From the NCBI GenBank assembly GCA_018260275.1, contig JAGLBK010000036.1:1-16213 (forward strand): a stretch of 16,213 nucleotides of DNA. The letters are read 5' to 3'. This DNA comes from Deinococcus sp. (lineage in GTDB: Bacteria; Deinococcota; Deinococci; Deinococcales; Deinococcaceae). Below the pieces are notes generated by a model that searched no databases, had not been told where the DNA came from, and saw only the letters and a list, made by a program, of their open reading frames with translations. A program made the translations under genes and the position numbers. This document shows positions 14,813 through 16,213 of this stretch, one piece after another. Positions within the stretch are counted from its first letter, which is position 1. Every line of letters starts with the position of its first letter.

Positions 14813-15967
14813 ATGAAGAAAACAGTGCTTTCCCTTTCGGTGCTCACGGCCCTGGCCCTGGGCAACTCGGCGCAGGCCGCCACCTCGGTCAAGATCGCTA
14901 CCCTCAGCCCACTGTCGGGCAGCAACAGCAACATGGGGGCGCAGGTCAAGAACGGCGCTCAGCTGGCCGTCAACGAGATGAAGGCGGCCTTTGCCAAAGC
15001 GGGCATGACCCTCTCGATGACCGCCTACGACGATCAGGCCGACCCCGCCACCGGCACCGCCGCCGCCCGGCGCATCGCCGCCGACAAACTGATTCTGGGT
15101 ATGGTCGGCACGGTGAACAGCGGCGTGGTCATTCCGGCCAGCGCCGCCCTGGCCCCCAGCCACGTCACGGTGGTCAGCCCGCTGAACGTGAGCGAAGCCG
15201 TCACCGACCGCGGCCTGAAAAACGTCAACCGCATCTGCGCCCGCAACGACGCCCAGGGGCCTGCCGGGGCCGAATTCGTGCTCAAGACGCTGGGGGCCAA
15301 GAAGGTCTACGTGCTCAACGACAAGACCCCCTACGGCCAGGGCCTGTCCGACCAGGCCGAGAAGACCCTCAAGGCGGCGGGTGCGAACATCGTGCAGAGC
15401 GAAGGCGTGGGGGCCGATGAGCGCGACTTCACGGCGCTGGTCACCAAGATTCAGACCCTCAAGCCGGAAGCTATCTACTTCGGGGGCATGTACGGGCAGG
15501 TCGCTCTGTTCGCCAAGCAGCTGCGCGACAAGGGCATCGCTACCCCGATTATCGGCGGCGACGGCTACGACAGCGAAGACCTCGAAAAACTGGCCGGAAC
15601 CGGCGCGAACAACATCTACTTCACGACCATCGCGCCCTCGCCCAGCGCCGTGCCCGCGGCCAAAACGCTGGCGACCAACTTCCAGAAGACCTTCGGCACC
15701 GACATCCAGGGCTTCGGCGTCATGTCGTACGACGCGACCAAGGTGCTGCTTCAGGGCATCCTGAACGCTTCCAAACTGGCGGGCAACAAGGTGCCGACCC
15801 GCGCTCAGGTCGAAACCAGTGTTCGCAGCGGCAGTTACACCGGCCTGACCACCGGCGACGTCAAGTTCGACAAGAACGGCGACCGCATGAACACCAAGCT
15901 ATACGTGTTCGCCATCAAGAACGGCAAGCGCAGCATGGCGAGTTCCGTCAACGTCATCCGCAAGTAA
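14813..15967 (+). CDS. Periplasmic branched-chain amino acid-type ABC transporter binding protein
   Basis: Type I periplasmic binding protein of the LivJ/LivK family, capturing leucine, isoleucine, valine or a related amino acid or amide and delivering it to an ABC permease not present in this window. The 384-residue product has a Sec signal peptide MKKTVLSLSVLTALALGNSA with AQA cleavage near residue 22-23 and no lipobox, so it is soluble. Hallmarks are IATLSPLSGSNSNMGAQVKNGAQLAVNEM (27-55), YDDQADPATGTAAARRIAADK (72-92), the GTVNSGVVIPASAALA loop (99-114), and the second-lobe AIYFGGMYGQ and GGDGYDS motifs. The ATG at 14813 has GGAG at 14804-14807. Codon use is strongly GC3-biased, suggesting high expression. 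The ligand cannot be told from sequence. Confidence 0.9.
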   Translation: MKKTVLSLSVLTALALGNSAQAATSVKIATLSPLSGSNSNMGAQVKNGAQLAVNEMKAAFAKAGMTLSMTAYDDQADPATGTAAARRIAADKLILGMVGTVNSGVVIPASAALAPSHVTVVSPLNVSEAVTDRGLKNVNRICARNDAQGPAGAEFVLKTLGAKKVYVLNDKTPYGQGLSDQAEKTLKAAGANIVQSEGVGADERDFTALVTKIQTLKPEAIYFGGMYGQVALFAKQLRDKGIATPIIGGDGYDSEDLEKLAGTGANNIYFTTIAPSPSAVPAAKTLATNFQKTFGTDIQGFGVMSYDATKVLLQGILNASKLAGNKVPTRAQVETSVRSGSYTGLTTGDVKFDKNGDRMNTKLYVFAIKNGKRSMASSVNVIRK

Positions 15968-16036
15968 TACGGGTTCCGCTAAATTCCGCCGCAGTCAGAA
16001 AAGCACCGCCTGCGTCTCCATACCGCGAAACCCGTA
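15968..16036 (+). other. Structured 3' region after the binding-protein gene
   Basis: TACGGGTT directly after the stop codon (15968-15975) pairs with AACCCGTA (16029-16036), and inside it CGCAG (15990-15994) pairs with CTGCG (16010-16014). A T-rich stretch, CCTTTTCCT, follows. This could be a weak terminator or an RNA-stabilising 3' structure. Confidence 0.4.
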
Positions 16037-16058
16037 CCTTTTCCTACTCGCATCCGCT

Positions 16059-16097
16059 CGGATTGAATCCAGAACTGCTCGATTCAATCGGAATCCG
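16059..16097 (+). repeat. Overlapping inverted repeats before the last gene
   Basis: GATTGAATC (16061-16069) and GATTCAATC (16081-16089) form 9-bp arms around an 11-bp loop. An alternative outer pairing is CGGATT (16059-16064) with AATCCG (16092-16097). They lie about 50-80 bp upstream of the next start codon and could be an operator pair or an attenuator. Confidence 0.5.
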
Positions 16098-16142
16098 TGT
16101 AATCCCTGATCTCTCACGTCTTCTTCTCTCCCCGGAGGATTT

Positions 16143-16213
16143 ATGAAAAAAGGAACCGTATCTAACATTACCCTGCCTCTCGCCGTCCTGACCAGCCTGA
16201 CTCTGGGAAGCGC
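16143..16213 (+). CDS. Exported protein, N-terminus only; possible second binding protein
   Basis: Only 23 residues are visible. They begin MKKGTVSNITLPLAVLTSLT and form a basic start plus hydrophobic core typical of a Sec signal peptide, similar in layout to that of the preceding binding protein (MKK..., then LxVLTxLxLG.S). GGAGG at 16134-16138 precedes the ATG by 4 nt, a strong ribosome site. The similarity of the two signal peptides and the tandem position suggest a paralogous solute-binding protein, but the mature part is outside the window, so this is a guess. Confidence 0.6.
   Translation, partial: MKKGTVSNITLPLAVLTSLTLGS

Overview
The window is chromosomal DNA from a Deinococcus-type bacterium. 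It is GC-rich with strong G/C third-position bias. The ribosomal protein L19 carries a long Ala/Lys/Glu tail of the deinococcal kind, several genes have a -10 hexamer so close to the start codon that their mRNA should be leaderless, and a pilMNO-(PilP/PilW-like)-pilQ cluster runs directly into aroC-aroK-aroB. Genus assignment comes from protein recognition and gene order, not from a database search.

Left part (1-3025). The 5' end of a citrate synthase gene runs off the left edge on the minus strand. It is separated from the divergent tRNA-modification gene tsaB by a non-coding stretch holding what looks like a 178-bp MITE-like element (594-771): 19-bp terminal inverted repeats, a structured centre and a perfect 30-bp palindrome at one end. 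tsaB converges on rplS (minus strand), and a terminator for rplS lies between them. rplS has a good sigma70-type promoter and a leader of about 125 nt. Divergent from it is an unrecognised secreted lipoprotein gene.

Middle (3026-9640). A non-coding region of about 480 bp, rich in short palindromes and repeated TATGG/CCATA pentamers, precedes the type IV pilus operon: pilM (cytoplasmic actin-like), pilN and pilO (inner-membrane), a long low-complexity PilP/PilW-like protein, and pilQ (secretin). The first four genes overlap and pilQ follows after 3 nt. A rho-independent terminator follows pilQ. Together these genes encode the alignment complex and outer channel for type IV pili and natural transformation; the motor, platform and pilin genes are not here.

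Right part (9641-16213). aroC, aroK and aroB (chorismate synthase, shikimate kinase, 3-dehydroquinate synthase) are followed by an S9-family serine peptidase, a branched-chain-amino-acid-type periplasmic binding protein, and the first 71 nt of a second exported protein that may be a related binding protein.

I found no phage, CRISPR, toxin-antitoxin, defence or obvious novel multi-gene system. The items most worth a second look are the MITE-like element, the palindrome-rich pilM upstream region, the selected GGALPVP repeats in the PilP/PilW-like protein, the codon-usage break inside pilQ, the recurrent leaderless promoter geometry and the uncharacterised lipoprotein.
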